A DNA stretch of 64,000 bases from Strigamia acuminata (GCA_949358305.1 OX442322.1:1550001-1614000), one strand, 5' to 3'; positions 10,754 through 23,152 are shown, counted from the stretch's first letter. The notes: generated from the letters alone by a model not told the origin. Translations and numbers: made by a program.

Positions 10754-11053
10754 GAATTGGCCGCAATCAACGCGCGAATGCGGCGGGAAATTGGCCGCAA
10801 ATGCGGCGGGGAATTGGCCGCAATGTGCCCGAGAAGTAGCCGCAATCGACGTGCGAATGCGGCGGGAAATTGGCCGCAAATGCGGCGGAGAATTGGCCGC
10901 AATCAACGCGCGAATGCGGCGGGAAATTGGCCGCAAATGCGGCGGGGAATTGGCCGCAATGTGCCCGAGAAGTAGCCGCAATCGACGCGCGAATGCGGCG
11001 GGAAATTGGCCGCAAATGCGGCGGAGAATTGGCCGCAATCAACGCGCGAATGC
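10754..11053. repeat. GC-rich minisatellite, segment 2
   Basis: This continues the array interrupted by Copia A, with the same 136-bp higher-order period (GTGCCC at 10825 and 10961). It ends in GAATGC, where Copia B inserted. Confidence 0.9.
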
Positions 11054-11610
11054 TGTAGCTCTGTGGCGCAATAAATGCACGATAAATCGTGCTGGAAGCG
11101 TGAAAATAACGTGCTCACGGCAATGCATGAGCTGGAAAAATTGCCGTGATGCGTAAACGCAAGTTCGGGTCTGTATTGGGCCAGAAAACGCGTGTACCAC
11201 ACTTATAAAGACGTGTGGCACATAAACTAATACTGATAATTAACAAAATACACTTTAATTCGAGAAAACTTACATAATTGATCCAAAAACCATTGGAAAA
11301 CATAGAGAAACACACTGGCTGTGTGCGCGGCCATTTGCAATGTGCCAGAGACATCTGGTGGCCGATATTATAAACAATAATAATGAAAAACATAAGAACA
11401 AGATAGAGGATGCATGAAACCTAATGTATTGAGTACATTTAACCCGGTATCATGCATTCTCTTTACAAACAAGCATGAAAACACTAAATAAACACTGAAT
11501 AACCCAGGAAAAAGGAAACAATTACCGATAAATGATAAAATAAACATTTTAAAGCCATTTCACATCGAAAAACGATTTAATTAGGTGAAAAGCGGTTCCA
11601 AAGTCCAACA
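11054..11610 (-). repeat. Copia B 3' LTR
   Basis: 557 bp, TGTAGCT...CCAACA; direct repeat of 17255-17811. It is related to, but distinct from, the Copia C LTR, marking B and C as subfamilies of one lineage. Confidence 0.93.
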
Positions 11611-11656
11611 ATTCCCTCCTTCGATGTAAAATGTTGGTGTTGAATGATCGAAAAAG

Positions 11657-14600
11657 CTACTTCGAGACGAAAATGCGTGATAATAAATTCCGGAGGCGCT
11701 CTGAACTGAGCCACTTGGTGAAAATGTCGGATACATTTATCTCACCCGGAATCTTGCGGAGTTCGAAACATCCGGCAATATGCCACTCACGAAGCCAGTG
11801 AAATTTTACTCGAATATGTTTCGTTTTCGAGTTCTCGATGTCGTTGTTCGTGAACTGAATCGAGGCGAGGGCATCGGAAAATATGATCGGTTTCGATAAT
11901 CGACGTAAAGGCGGAAATACTTGATAAATACTGTCCAACCAGTATAATTCCTTGACGATTTCGACTAATGCCACAAACTCGGCTTCCATGGTGGAGCAAG
12001 CAACACTGGTCTGTTTTTTGCAGCTCCAGCCAATGGGCACACTTCCGATGTAGACAATGTATCCGCCGAATGATCTCGATGTAGCGATGTCGGAGGCCCA
12101 AGAGGCGTCTGTGCAACCCCACAGTTGACTCGAATCGCATTTCAAAAGTTCGATGGAATAATCACTCGTATTGGCCACATATCGAAGAACTTGAAGCAAA
12201 CACTTAATGTGGCTTTGGTCGTAGCAGTTGTTGTACTGAGAGAGAGCGATGACCGAGTATAAGATGTCGGGACGAGTGCGAGAAGCGAGGAAAAGTAACG
12301 ATCCGATGAGCGATCGATACGGGAAATCCGGAAGATTGTCCAACGAGCCTTTCACGAGCGTGGTTCCCGGTGTAACAGGCACTTTAATGAGTGCATCGGA
12401 CGAAACATTAAACTTTTTGAGGAGTTTATCGATGTAATTGCGTTGAGTCATGAAGACTTTCCCGTCACGACGCTCGAATTCCACTCCGAGCAACTTGGTT
12501 ATCGGGCCGAGGTTGACGATTTCGAACTTGCTCGTGATCAATGCAAGAATACGGTCTCGGATGTTCTCCGACGCGTAAAATAAAACGATGTCGTCAACGT
12601 AAACTAACATGATGGCCGAATGTCCAAATGCGTAAACGCAATTACAAGCCGGAAATTTCTGGAATCCGAGTCCGGTTAACGTTTCATCGAGCTTTTGGTA
12701 CCACATGCGCCCCGACTGATGAAGACCGTAAAGCGACTTGGTCAACAACCAGACGTTGTCGGGCGAGGAGCATGTGGCACCGGCGGGAATCCGCATGTAG
12801 ATTTCGTGGTCGAGGTCGCCGTAGAGGTAGGCACATTTTACGTCGAGATGAGTATCCCTCCATCCCAACAAGACGACTAGAAGGCAGAAGAAGAATTGGA
12901 TGAGCACGAAGTTAACTACCGGGCTAAAAACTTCATCGAAATCAACGCCCATTGTTTGGCGGAAACCTTGTGCGACAAGTCGGGCACGGTATCGATGAAT
13001 TGTCCCGGTGGCGTCCGATTTTAACTTGAAAATCCACTTGCAACCTAGGACTGTCTTATCCGGTGGACGCGGAACCTCTTTGTAAACCTCGCGCTTCTTG
13101 AAAGTAGAAAGCTCCTTGTCGATTGCTTCGGTCCATTTCGGTGCTTCGGGCAATTTAACCGCTTCGGCATATGTGGCCGGTTCCCGAAAACACATGAGGA
13201 CACGATGAGGCGACGGGGGAACGTAGGGCATGTGGTGTTCCAAATTGCCAAAAAAGAAAATAGACTCGTCATACGGTAGCCGATGTGCGAAACAATAAGC
13301 GGCGATATCGTTCTGCGACCGCAAGCGGACACCGTGTTCCGGATAATAATAAACGTCGACCTTGATCTTTCCCGGGATTTGATCTTTCCGGAGATGTTCC
13401 TCTCTCCTCCATCCGCTGAAGGGCGAAACACCGCCAATAAAACTCCAAGGGCAATGAAGAGCACGTAAAGGGGCCAAATTAGGCGTACCCGGAGCGGGAA
13501 TAGGCAAGGCGGCCGCTTTGTCAAGAAGGTCGTCGTCAAAGTCAGAACCCTGTACAGACATCGCCGTGGTATCGTCAAGACATGGAAGAGTTGGGTAAGA
13601 GATCGAACGTCGCAGCTGGGGTAAACGCGTGGAACGTATGGTTGGAGAAAATTGGCCATGTCCTGCAACGGTCGCTGCAGTAACGGAGTCATCGGCAGCG
13701 GTCACGGAGCCATCAGGAATAGCCTCACCATCCAGAGGCACGCTTGCAGCGGCGGACGGGGCAAATGAAGCGAAAGACGGAGCGGTCGAAGCGACAGACT
13801 GAGCACGACTGATAATTCCATCATCGTCACTACTGCCGGCGGAAGAATCGTTATCCGAATCGCGACGTCGTCGAGGCCAAGGTTGAGTTGGGAAATTATC
13901 ATGAAAAGTGACACGCGACGGGGTGTGGCCACGAGCAGGCTCCTCCATGGGTGGAGCATTGTCATCCGGATCCGGAACATAAAAGGGCGAGCGTTTAAAG
14001 TTCTGCCGTTCATCGATTTGGACGTGAACAGTTTCGGTGACAGTGTTCGTAGCCGGATTCAAAACACGATATCGTCGAGTTCCTGAAGCATAGCCGACGA
14101 GGAATCCCTCCCAAGCTCAAGGGTCCAGTTTATTGCGTCCAGGTGCGGTAAAGTGCACCCAGCACTTAGAACCGATTTTACGAAAATGTCTGACGGAAAG
14201 GGCACGCTGTCGCCACAAAATGTATGGGATTTCGTCGTTGAGCTTTGAATGCGGACTACGGTTTTTGATGTACACGAATGTCACAGCAAGTTCGGCCCAA
14301 AGCGTATGCGGAAATCCGGTTTCGGATCTAACGGAGCGGAGATAATCGCCCATCGTCCGGTTCAGGCGTTCGGCGACTCCATTCATCTGTGGGCTCGCGG
14401 GGTTGGTCCGTTGCGCAACAATACCCTTGTCGGCGAGATAACGGTCAAAATCCCTTGAAATGAATTCTCCTCCACGGTCGGTACGAATCGTTTTGATCCG
14501 GCAATCGGCTATACGTTCGACACGGGAAACAAAGTCTTTGAACGTAGCGAAAACATCGGATTTACGGGCAATCGGGAAAAGCCAGGCATACCTGGTGGCG

Positions 14601-16529
14601 TCGTCGATAATGGTGAAGGCGAAATTAGCGCCACCAATGGAAGGCAGTCTCGACGGGCCCCAGACGTCCATGTGAAGCAATTCAAGCGGTTTCGTGGTCG
14701 AAGGCGCGGAAATCAACTTATGCGGAGCACGCGTAGACTTGGCGACACGGCACTTGTTGCATGAAAGTTCCTGTCGAACAGCAGCTGGATCAAGTCCGTA
14801 AACCTGGGAGTTAGCAGCCAAAGTCCGCATGGCTTTGGTGTGCAGGTGACCCAGTCTGCTGTGCCACAATCCCGTGGCATCCGCGACGTTGACCGACGTA
14901 GTAACCGGTTTAGGAGGTGATGTTGCGTTTGACTTGGCAACGGGAAGAGGAGACGTGAGGGCATTGGTTCACATCCGGATCTGCTGAGGTTGGGATCCGG
15001 GAATAGGAGCAGGACTGGTAGGAAAAAGTGAAGGGACCAGTAAGGTGTTGGAGGAGACGGGCAAGCGGAAATCGGTCATATTGTCAGCCGACTTCGTCTT
15101 AGCCTTGTTGGAAGGCTTGGGCAATGCGGGAAAGTCTTCTTCCTTCGTCACTAGAGTGGTCGGTGTCGGAGTCGGAGGCAACGATGAAACGGGTGGAGAA
15201 CTCGAAACATTAGTCGGAGCGGCGAATGGCGAGATAAGCCCATCCACGAAATAAAGTCCAGACTTCTGTTTCGCCCGAAGAACACTTAGTTTGATGTCCG
15301 TTTCATACGTATGCAATTCCGAGTTGAATGTGGATGTGATGTCCGCATTTATCAATCCGAGAAACCGAGATTAAGTTGGCGCCGAAGTCAGGTGCGAATA
15401 AGACGTCGCATAGTATTACGGTGCATTCGCAGCCATCGATGAGCGACTTGACCGGAACGTCACCTTTGCCTGTGACCTTCGAACTGCCTTGTCCTAACTC
15501 GATGTTGAACGGGACAACGGAAACAAAGTTCGTGAACCACGCTTGAACGTGCGAGACGTGGTCTGTTGCGCCACAATCAACGATCCACTCGTGGCATTAG
15601 AGGAAATGTACAGTCGGTGCTGTAACAACTGGTGGCGCAGACAAGAGGTACGCAGCATCACGTCTCAGGCGGGAAATTTCACGGCTTTGACCACCGGGTT
15701 GCTGAGAATTGGTTCCCTTCCGTCGTCGGTTTTTGCTGCGAGATCGACCTTGTAGTGCAGCTGCCGGTTGCTGTTCCTTCGATTGTCGGCGCGGAAGAGG
15801 GCATTTGTTCGCGTAGTGGCCCATCTGATCGCAATTGAAACAACGAATTTGCGATAGTGGACGAGGATTGCGAGATGGCCTGCGGTTGCGATTGTCCGCG
15901 GCGAATGCCGACGTCTTCTTCGTATTGTGATTGGATTTCGACTTCAAACGAAGGTATTCCGACAAGAGCTGTTCGGAGACTTTGGCCGGGGTAAAATTCG
16001 CCAACGGCCAATGGTAAATGGAGAACGTTGCCTGGTCGTAATCCGCCAGAAGAAAATCGAGGTACTGGTAGGCCTGATGTCGAGGGAGAATGTCCTCTCC
16101 GATGTCCTTCAATTGACGAACCATCAGGTCTACACGCCCCAGGAAATCGGGCATTTCCTCGTTCGGCTCCAGTTTCAATTGCAAGAACTGTCGGCGCATA
16201 GCTGCCTGACGGGCGAGTGAACTGGGGGCGTAGATCTTGGCGAGCATGTCCCATTGTTCCTTCGGTGTCTCGCAGCCAACGAGTGCCGACTGTTTGGCTT
16301 CGGATACCAAACAATAAATGGTTCCTAGGGCTCGTTCCTTGCGACGTTGATATTTGCGTTTCTCCTTGTCATCCGCCGTCTTCAGGAAATCCTCCTCGCC
16401 GTCTTCTGTGACGTGATGCCACAGGCCTTCACTTTTGAGCAACATCTTAACTGTTTGTTGCCATTGTTCGTAGTTGCCGGTCGTCAGGACCGGTACACGT
16501 CCCGACGTCGCTTCGGAAGCCTATTGCAT
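11657..16529 (-). pseudogene. Copia B Gag-Pol pseudogene with MBD-like domain
   Basis: Alignment by eye with Copia C shows the breaks. The start ATG at 16527-16529 is followed by TAG at 16521-16523; after that the Gag frame runs 16445-15597 with a UBN2-type capsid and zinc knuckle CFNCDQMGHYANKC, ending in TAA where C has CAG before the protease. A 2-bp deletion lies near 15328; TGA codons at 14969-14971 and 14115-14117 replace Tyr and Arg codons of C. Downstream of 14114 the frame is open to 11657 and includes the MBD-like module (WRREEHLRK...VDVYYYPEHGVRLRS), RT with YVDDIVLF and RNase H. With nearly identical LTRs, most of these defects probably predate insertion. Confidence 0.88.
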
Positions 16530-16696
16530 GATTGCGGAGGAAAAATCGTCGAAAAATTTCCGAAAATCGAAGCACAATTGACGAAATCGAAGCACTTTTC
16601 TCTCGAAGCACTCGAAGCACTACCGACGCACACACAAACGTTGTTCGAAGCGGAAAGACCTCGACGGGGAGCCAATGCTAAAATTGGCTTGAAAAC

Positions 16697-16781
16697 CTTA
16701 GACAAGTGTCCCCCTAACGTCCTTTATGACCACCTGGGGCCGCGGGAATGTTAGGTGGCGCAGGGCTCAGCCTTGTCTAAG
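16697..16781 (-). ncRNA. Copia B leader hairpin candidate
   Basis: Inverted repeats CTTAGACAAG (16697-16706) and CTTGTCTAAG (16772-16781) enclose a second pair CCTAAC/GTTAGG, so the leader RNA can fold as a long stem. The same 85-nt structure with the same arms is present in Copia C at 23068-23152 although the surrounding leaders differ. A packaging, dimerisation or translation element is an inference. Confidence 0.5.
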
Positions 16782-17254
16782 AATACAGTGACGCTTGCCC
16801 AGATTTGGACGAAGGGCGCCAAGGATTCTAATTGACCCACACCAAAAAAACTTAAAACTAACAAATAAATTCGAAATCTGAAATAAAAAGAAGGAGAGGT
16901 TGATGAATCTGTATGCACAGACGTCCCTGTGCACACCGCGCATAAAAAATGCGGAATTCTTCAAAAGATCGCCGACCGATTTTGAAAATCAGGAAAAAAA
17001 TCGCCGTCCGATTGTGAAAATCGGGAAAAACTTCTGAAAAAAAAATTTTGCCGTACACCGGGGTACTAAGCGAGATGAAGTTCTATGTGGCCACACTGTA
17101 CTCCGGGGTACAAAGTGTGTCGAGACATCGGAAATTCGGCGAAAAACTGGAAATAAACAAAAATTTCCGCACAAATCGCAAAAAAATCGCGAAATTTACG
17201 GAAAATTAGTGAAAAAACGAGGCACTGGTGTCTTTCCAGGCCTCTGCTACCACT

Positions 17255-17811
17255 TGTAGCTCTGTGGCGCAATAAATGCACGATAAATCGTGCTGGAAGC
17301 GTGAAAATAACGTGCTCACGGCAATGCATGAGCTGGAAAAATTGCCGTGATGCGTAAACGCGAGTTCGGGTCTGTATTGGGCCAGAAAACGCGTGTACCA
17401 CACTTATAAAGACGTGTGGCACATAAACTAATACTGATAATTAACAAAATACACTTTAATTCGAGAAAACTTACATAATTGATCCAAAAACCATTGGAAA
17501 ACATAGAGAAACACACTGGCTGTGTGCACGGCCATTTGCAATGTGCCAGAGACATCTGGTGGCCGATATTATAAACAATAATAATGAAAAACATAAGAAC
17601 AAGATAGAGGATGCATGAAACCTAATGTATTGAGTACATTTAACCCGGTATCATGCATTCTCTTTACAAACAAGCATGAAAACACTAAATAAACACTGAA
17701 TAACCCAGGAAAAAGGAAACAATTACCGATAAATGATAAAATAAACATTTTAAAGCCATTTCACATCGAAAAACGATTTAATTAGGTGAAAAGCGGTTCC
17801 AAAGTCCAACA
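17255..17811 (-). repeat. Copia B 5' LTR
   Basis: 557-bp direct repeat of 11054-11610 with two differences seen. The primer-binding site TGGTAGCAGAGG (minus strand, about 17241-17252) matches the initiator tRNA-Met 3' end. Confidence 0.93.
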
Positions 17812-17961
17812 AATGCGGCGGGAAATTGGCCGCAAATGCGGCGGGAAATTGGCCGCAATGTGCCCGAGAAGTAGCCGCAATCAACGCGCGAATGCGGCGG
17901 GAAATTGGCCGCAAATGCGGCGGGAAATTGGCCGCAATGTGCCCGAGAAGTAGCCGCAATC
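17812..17961. repeat. GC-rich minisatellite, segment 3
   Basis: The same units continue between Copia B and Copia C, here with a shorter spacing of 79 bp between the GTGCCC variants (17860, 17939). Confidence 0.9.
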
Positions 17962-18514
17962 TGTAGCTGTGTGGCGCAAAAATATCGCCGAAATAGGCGA
18001 TAGGAAGCGTAAAACTGAGTCAAACGCACTTCTAAGTGCGGACAAATGCGCGTGATGCGCGTACGCGAGTTTGAGCGGACTTACGATCAAATTCGCGTGC
18101 ACTACACTTATAGAAACGTGTAGTGCCGAACTAAATACAATAGTTAACCAAAAATATAACATTTATTAAGAGAAAACTTACATAATGGGTCCAGAATCAC
18201 TGGACAAACACAAGGAAACACACTACCCGTGTGAGCGGCCATTTGTAATGTGCCAGAGACATCTGGTGGCCGAAAATAGAAACAATAAGTAGAAATACAC
18301 ACAGAATAGAGGATGCATGATGCCAGATGGATAAGACACATCTAAAAGGCATCATGCATTCCCTTTACATAGAAACTAAGGAAAAACATAAGAAACAATA
18401 CTAAATTACCCCGAATAAGAAAAGATAACCGATGGATAATAAAATAAACATTTCAAAGTCATTTCACATCGAAAAACGATTTAAATAACTCAAAAGTGGT
18501 TCCAAAGCCCAACA
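17962..18514 (-). repeat. Copia C 3' LTR
   Basis: 553 bp, TGTAGCTGTGTGG...CCCAACA; direct repeat of 23887-24439. Confidence 0.93.
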
Positions 18515-18561
18515 ATTCCCTCCTTCGATGTAAAATGTCGGTGCTAAACAATCGAAAAAAG

Positions 18562-21500
18562 TTACTTCGAGACGAAAATCCGAGATAATAAATTTCGAAG
18601 ACGCTCTGAACTGAGCCACTTGGTGAAAATGTCGGATACATTTATCTCACCCGGAATTTTGCGGAGTTCGAAACATCCGGCAATGTGCCACTCACGAAGC
18701 CAGTGAAACTTCACTCGAATATGTTTCGTTTTCGAGTTCTCGATGTCGTTGTTCGTGAACTGAATCGAGGCGAGGGCATCGGAAAATATGATCGGTTTCG
18801 ATAATCGACGTAAAGGTGGAAACACTTGATAAATACTGTCGAGCCAATAGAGTTCTTTGACGATTTCGACAAGTGCCACAAATTCGGCTTCCATTGTGGA
18901 GCAAGCGACGCTGGTCTGCTTCTTGCAGTTCCAGCCAATGGGCACACTTCCGATGTAAACAATGTATCCGCCGAATGATCTCGATGTAGCGATGTCGGAG
19001 GCCCAAGAGGCGTCTGTGCAACCCCACAGTTGACTCGAATCGCATTTCGAAAGTTCGATGGCGTACTCGCTCGTGTTCGCGACGTAACGAAGGACCTGCA
19101 GCAAACACTTGATATGGCTCTCGGTGTAGCAGTTGTTGTACTGCGATAATGCGATCACCGAGTACAAAATGTCGGGGCGAGTACGTGAAGCCAGGAACAA
19201 TAAAGATCCGACGAGTGATCGATACGGAAAATCCGGAAGGTCGGTGAGCGGTCCCTTGACTAACGTGGTCCCAGGTGTGACTGGCACCTTGATGAGCGCG
19301 TCAGATGAAACATTAAACTTTTTGAGGAGTTTGTCAATGTAATTGCGTTGAGTCATAAAGACTTTCCCGTCACGACGCTCGAACTCGACTCCCAGCAGTT
19401 TGGTGATTGGCCCCAGGTCGACAATGTCGAATTTACTCGTGATCAGCTTGAGTATTCGATCCCTGATGTTTTCCGAAGCATAAAATAAAACAATATCGTC
19501 GACGTATACCAGCATAATGGCCGAATGTCCGTAGGCGTACACACAATTACATGCTGGAAACTTTTGAAATCCGAGTTCTGTCAATGTTTCATTAAGTTTC
19601 TGGTACCACATGCGCCCCGACTGGTGAAGACCGTAAAGCGACTTGGTCAACAACCATACGTTGTCGGGCGAGGAACATGTGGCACCAGCGGGAATCCGCA
19701 TATAAATCTCGTGGTCAAGGTCGCCGTAGAGGTAGGCACATTTCACGTCGAGGTGCGTGTCCCTCCATCCGAGGAGAATAACCAGCAGACAAAAGAAGAA
19801 ACGGATTAGGACAAAATTGACTACGGGACTAAAAACTTCATCGTAGTCAACGCCCATTGTCTGCCGAAATCCTTGGGCGACCAGTCGAGCACGATATCGG
19901 GTAATCTTTCCGGTAATGTCACTTTTGAACTTAAAAATCCATTTGCAACCGAGCACAGTCTTGTCAGGGGGTCTCGGAACCTCCTTATAAACGTCTCGTT
20001 GCTTGAAAGTCGAAAGTTCCTCGTCGATTGCTTCGGTCCATTTCGGTGCTTCGGGCAATTTCACAGCTTCGGCGTATGTGGCCGGTTCCCGAAAACACAT
20101 GTGGACACGAGGAGGCGATGGCGGAGCATATGGCATGTGGTGTTCTAAATTGCCGAAGAAGAAAACGGACTCATCATACGGTATCCGGTGTGCGAAACAA
20201 TAAGCGGCGATATCTGTGTGCGACCGCAAGCGGACACCGTGCTCCGGATAATAATAAACGTCGACTTTAATCCTCCCCGGAACCTGATCTTTCCGGAGAT
20301 GCTCTTCTCTCCTCCATCCGCTGAAGGGCGAAACGCCGCCAACAAAACTCCAAGGGCAATGAAGAGCGCGTAAAGGCGCCAAATTAGGCGTACCCGGAAG
20401 TCGGACAGGCAAGGCAGCCGCTTCGTCGAGAAGGTCTTCGTCAAAATCTGAACCCTGTTCAGACATCGCTGCGGTGTCGTCAAGACCCGGGAGAGATGGG
20501 TAGGACATCGAACGCCGTAGATGAGACAAGCGGGTGAAACGTACGGTCGGAGTAAATTGTCCATGTCCTGCAATGGTCGTAACATTATCGGAGCCATCAG
20601 CGACGGTAACAGAGCCATCAGCGTCGGTAACAGAGCCATCAGTCGTAGCAGCTAAGCCGTCAGCAGCGGCGATGAGACCATCAGCTGCAGGAAGAGATGG
20701 TGCGAATGAAGCGAAAGACGGAGCACTCGAAGCGACGGAGGGAGCACGACTGGCAATACCATCCTCGTCACTGCTGTCAGCAGAAGAGTCGTTATCCGAA
20801 TCGTGACGTCGACGAGGCCAAGGCTGAGTTGGAAAGTTATCACGAAAAGTGACACGTGACGGGATGTGGCCACGAGCAGGCTCCTCCATGGGTGGAGCAT
20901 TGTCATCCGGATCTGGAACATAAAAGGGCGAGCGCTTAAAGTTCTGCCGTTCATCGATTTGGACGTGAACAGATTCGGTGACGGTGTTCGTAGCCGGATT
21001 CCACACTCGATACCCTCGAGTTCCCGAAGCGTAGCCAACGAGAAATCCTTCCCACGCTCGAGGATCCAGTTTGTTGCGTCCAGGTGCGGTGAAGTGTACC
21101 CAGCACTTGGAACCAATCTTACGAAAATGTCTGACGGAAAGAGCACGCTGGCGCCACAAAATGTATGGGATTTCGTCGTTGAGCTTCGAATGCGGACTGC
21201 GGTTTTTGATATATGTGAACGTCACGGCAAGTTCAGCCCAAAGCGTGTGCGAAAATCCGGTTTCGGAGTTGATGGAGCGGAGATAGTCGCCCATTGTCCG
21301 GTTCAGGCGTTCGGCGACACCGTTCATCTGTGGCGATGCGGGATTGGTCCGTTGAGCAACAATACCCTTGTCGGCAAGAAAACGGTCAAAATCCCTCGAA
21401 ATGAATTCTCCTCCACGGTCGGTGCGAATTGTTTTAATTCGGCAATCAGCAATACGTTCAACGCGAGAAACAAAGTCTTTAAACGTAGCAAAAACATCAG

Positions 21501-23001
21501 ATTTACGGGCGATCGGGAAAAGCCAGGCGTACCTGGTGGCGTCATCGATAATGGTGAAGGCAAAATTAGCACCGCCGATGGAAGGCAGTCTCGACGGGCC
21601 CCAGACGTCCATGTGAAGCAATTCAAGCGGTTTCGTGGTTGAAGGCGCGGAAATTGGCTTATGTGGAGCACGCGTGGACTTGGCAACACGGCACGTGTTG
21701 CAGGAAAGTTCCTGGCGAACAGCAGCTGGATCAAGCCCATAAACCTGGGAGTTAGCCGCTAAAGTCCGCATGGCCTTCGTATGCAGGTGACCCAGCCTGC
21801 CGTGCCACAATCCCGTGGCGTCTGCGACGTTGGCAACCGAAGGATTAACTGGTTTGGGAGGTAATGCTGCGTTTGACTTGGCAACGGGAGGAGGAGATGT
21901 GAGGGCATTGGAATACATCCGGATCTGTTGAGGTTGGGATCCGGGAATAGGAGCAGGACTGGTAGGGAAAAGTGAAGGGACAAGCAAGGTGTTGGAGGAG
22001 ACGGGCAAGCGGAAATCGGTCATATTGTCAGCCGACTTCTTCTTAGTCTTGTTGGAAGACTTGGGCAATGCGGGAAAGTCCTCTTCCTTCGTCACTAGAG
22101 TGGTCGGTGTCGGAGTCGGAAGTGATGATGAAACAGACGAACTCGAAACATTAGTCGGAGCGGCGAATGGCGAGATGAGCCCATCCACGAAATAAAGTCC
22201 AGACTTCTGTTTCGCCCGAAGAACACTTAGTTTGATGTCCGTTTCATACGTATGCAATTCCGAGTTGTGAATGTGGATGTGATGTCCGCATTTATCAATC
22301 CGAGAAACCGAGATAAGATTGGCGCCGAAGTCAGGTGCGAATAAGACGTCGCGGAGCAATACGGTGCATTCGCAGCCATCGATGAGCGACTTGACCGGAA
22401 CGTCACCTTTGCCTGTGACCCTCGAACTGCCCTGGCCTAACTCGATGTTGAACGGGACAACGGAAACAAAGTTCGTAAACCACGCTTTGACGTGCGAAAC
22501 GTGGTCGGTGGCCCCACAATCGACAATCCATTCGTGGGACTGGAGAAAATGTACAACCGGAGCTTCGATCACCGGTGGAGCCGACAACAGGTAAGCGGCG
22601 TCCCTTCGGGGACGAGAAACATCACGGTTTTGACCACCGGATTGCTGCGAACTGTTATTCTGCCGTCGTTTGCTCTTACTGCGGGGTCGGCCTTGTTGAG
22701 ACGCGACCGGTTGCGGTTCCTTGCCCTGTTTGCGAGGGCGGGGGCACTTATTCGCGTAGTGGCCGAAAAAGCCGCAATTAAAACAGCGAACCTGCGAAAT
22801 CGGACGAGGAGGTCGGGATTGATTGCATCCACGATTGTCCATAGCAAAAGCCGATGTTTCCTTCGTGTACCGATTCCAATTCAAGTTGGCTCTTGCTGTC
22901 TGCATTTTTCCGGAGGAAAATCGGAGATAATGGCGATAATGAGCACGCATAAACACTCGAGGCACTAAAGACGTAATCGGAGCACTTTTCACTCGAAGCA
23001 C
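18562..23001 (-). CDS. Copia C Pol polyprotein, gag-truncated, with MBD-like domain
   Basis: The open frame is 1,479 codons from 23001. The likely authentic start is the Met near 22904 (MQTARANLNWN), equivalent to the Copia B gag start; the residues before it look like translated leader. After about ten residues the sequence jumps to the part just before the zinc knuckle, so roughly 190 codons of UBN2-type capsid are absent. Numbered from 23001: zinc knuckle CFNCGFFGHYANKC (about 69), protease WIVDCGATDHV (about 157), integrase with LWHGRLGHL, CNTCRVAK and DVWG (about 398-470), MBD-like module WRREEHLRK...VDVYYYPEHGVRLRS (about 892-950), RT YVDDIVLF (about 1164) and RNase H CTDASW. Without capsid it must depend on other copies in trans. 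Confidence 0.9.
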   Translation of the reverse strand: MLRVKSAPITSLVPRVFMRAHYRHYLRFSSGKMQTARANLNWNRYTKETSAFAMDNRGCNQSRPPRPISQVRCFNCGFFGHYANKCPRPRKQGKEPQPVASQQGRPRSKSKRRQNNSSQQSGGQNRDVSRPRRDAAYLLSAPPVIEAPVVHFLQSHEWIVDCGATDHVSHVKAWFTNFVSVVPFNIELGQGSSRVTGKGDVPVKSLIDGCECTVLLRDVLFAPDFGANLISVSRIDKCGHHIHIHNSELHTYETDIKLSVLRAKQKSGLYFVDGLISPFAAPTNVSSSSVSSSLPTPTPTTLVTKEEDFPALPKSSNKTKKKSADNMTDFRLPVSSNTLLVPSLFPTSPAPIPGSQPQQIRMYSNALTSPPPVAKSNAALPPKPVNPSVANVADATGLWHGRLGHLHTKAMRTLAANSQVYGLDPAAVRQELSCNTCRVAKSTRAPHKPISAPSTTKPLELLHMDVWGPSRLPSIGGANFAFTIIDDATRYAWLFPIARKSDVFATFKDFVSRVERIADCRIKTIRTDRGGEFISRDFDRFLADKGIVAQRTNPASPQMNGVAERLNRTMGDYLRSINSETGFSHTLWAELAVTFTYIKNRSPHSKLNDEIPYILWRQRALSVRHFRKIGSKCWVHFTAPGRNKLDPRAWEGFLVGYASGTRGYRVWNPATNTVTESVHVQIDERQNFKRSPFYVPDPDDNAPPMEEPARGHIPSRVTFRDNFPTQPWPRRRHDSDNDSSADSSDEDGIASRAPSVASSAPSFASFAPSLPAADGLIAAADGLAATTDGSVTDADGSVTVADGSDNVTTIAGHGQFTPTVRFTRLSHLRRSMSYPSLPGLDDTAAMSEQGSDFDEDLLDEAAALPVRLPGTPNLAPLRALHCPWSFVGGVSPFSGWRREEHLRKDQVPGRIKVDVYYYPEHGVRLRSHTDIAAYCFAHRIPYDESVFFFGNLEHHMPYAPPSPPRVHMCFREPATYAEAVKLPEAPKWTEAIDEELSTFKQRDVYKEVPRPPDKTVLGCKWIFKFKSDITGKITRYRARLVAQGFRQTMGVDYDEVFSPVVNFVLIRFFFCLLVILLGWRDTHLDVKCAYLYGDLDHEIYMRIPAGATCSSPDNVWLLTKSLYGLHQSGRMWYQKLNETLTELGFQKFPACNCVYAYGHSAIMLVYVDDIVLFYASENIRDRILKLITSKFDIVDLGPITKLLGVEFERRDGKVFMTQRNYIDKLLKKFNVSSDALIKVPVTPGTTLVKGPLTDLPDFPYRSLVGSLLFLASRTRPDILYSVIALSQYNNCYTESHIKCLLQVLRYVANTSEYAIELSKCDSSQLWGCTDASWASDIATSRSFGGYIVYIGSVPIGWNCKKQTSVACSTMEAEFVALVEIVKELYWLDSIYQVFPPLRRLSKPIIFSDALASIQFTNNDIENSKTKHIRVKFHWLREWHIAGCFELRKIPGEINVSDIFTKWLSSERLRNLLSRIFVSK

Positions 23002-23067
23002 TTCACTAAACGTTGTTAGAAGCGGAATAACCTCGACGGGGAGCCAATGCTAAAATTGGCTAAGAAC

Positions 23068-23152
23068 CTTAGACAAGTGTCCCCCTAACGTCCTTTATGA
23101 CCACCTGGGGCCGCGGGAATGTTAGGTGGCGCAGGGCTCAGCCTTGTCTAAG
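23068..23152 (-). ncRNA. Copia C leader hairpin candidate
   Basis: The arms CTTAGACAAG (23068-23077) and CTTGTCTAAG (23143-23152) are the same as in Copia B, with the same 85-nt total length and the same internal CCTAAC/GTTAGG pair. Conservation between subfamilies whose flanking leaders have diverged supports a functional RNA structure. Confidence 0.5.

Larger units (their letters stand above)
11054..17811 (-). mobile_element. Copia B: full-length but coding-defective Copia element
   Basis: LTRs of 557 bp (11054-11610, 17255-17811) differ at two positions that I can see (near 11161 and 11326 against the right copy). The 5-bp TSD AATGC lies at 11049-11053 and 17812-17816. The polypurine tract GAAGGAGGGAAT (minus strand) abuts the 3' LTR at 11611-11622, and a primer-binding site TGGTAGCAGAGG is two bases from the 5' LTR. 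The gag-pol frame is broken at several points. Confidence 0.93.
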
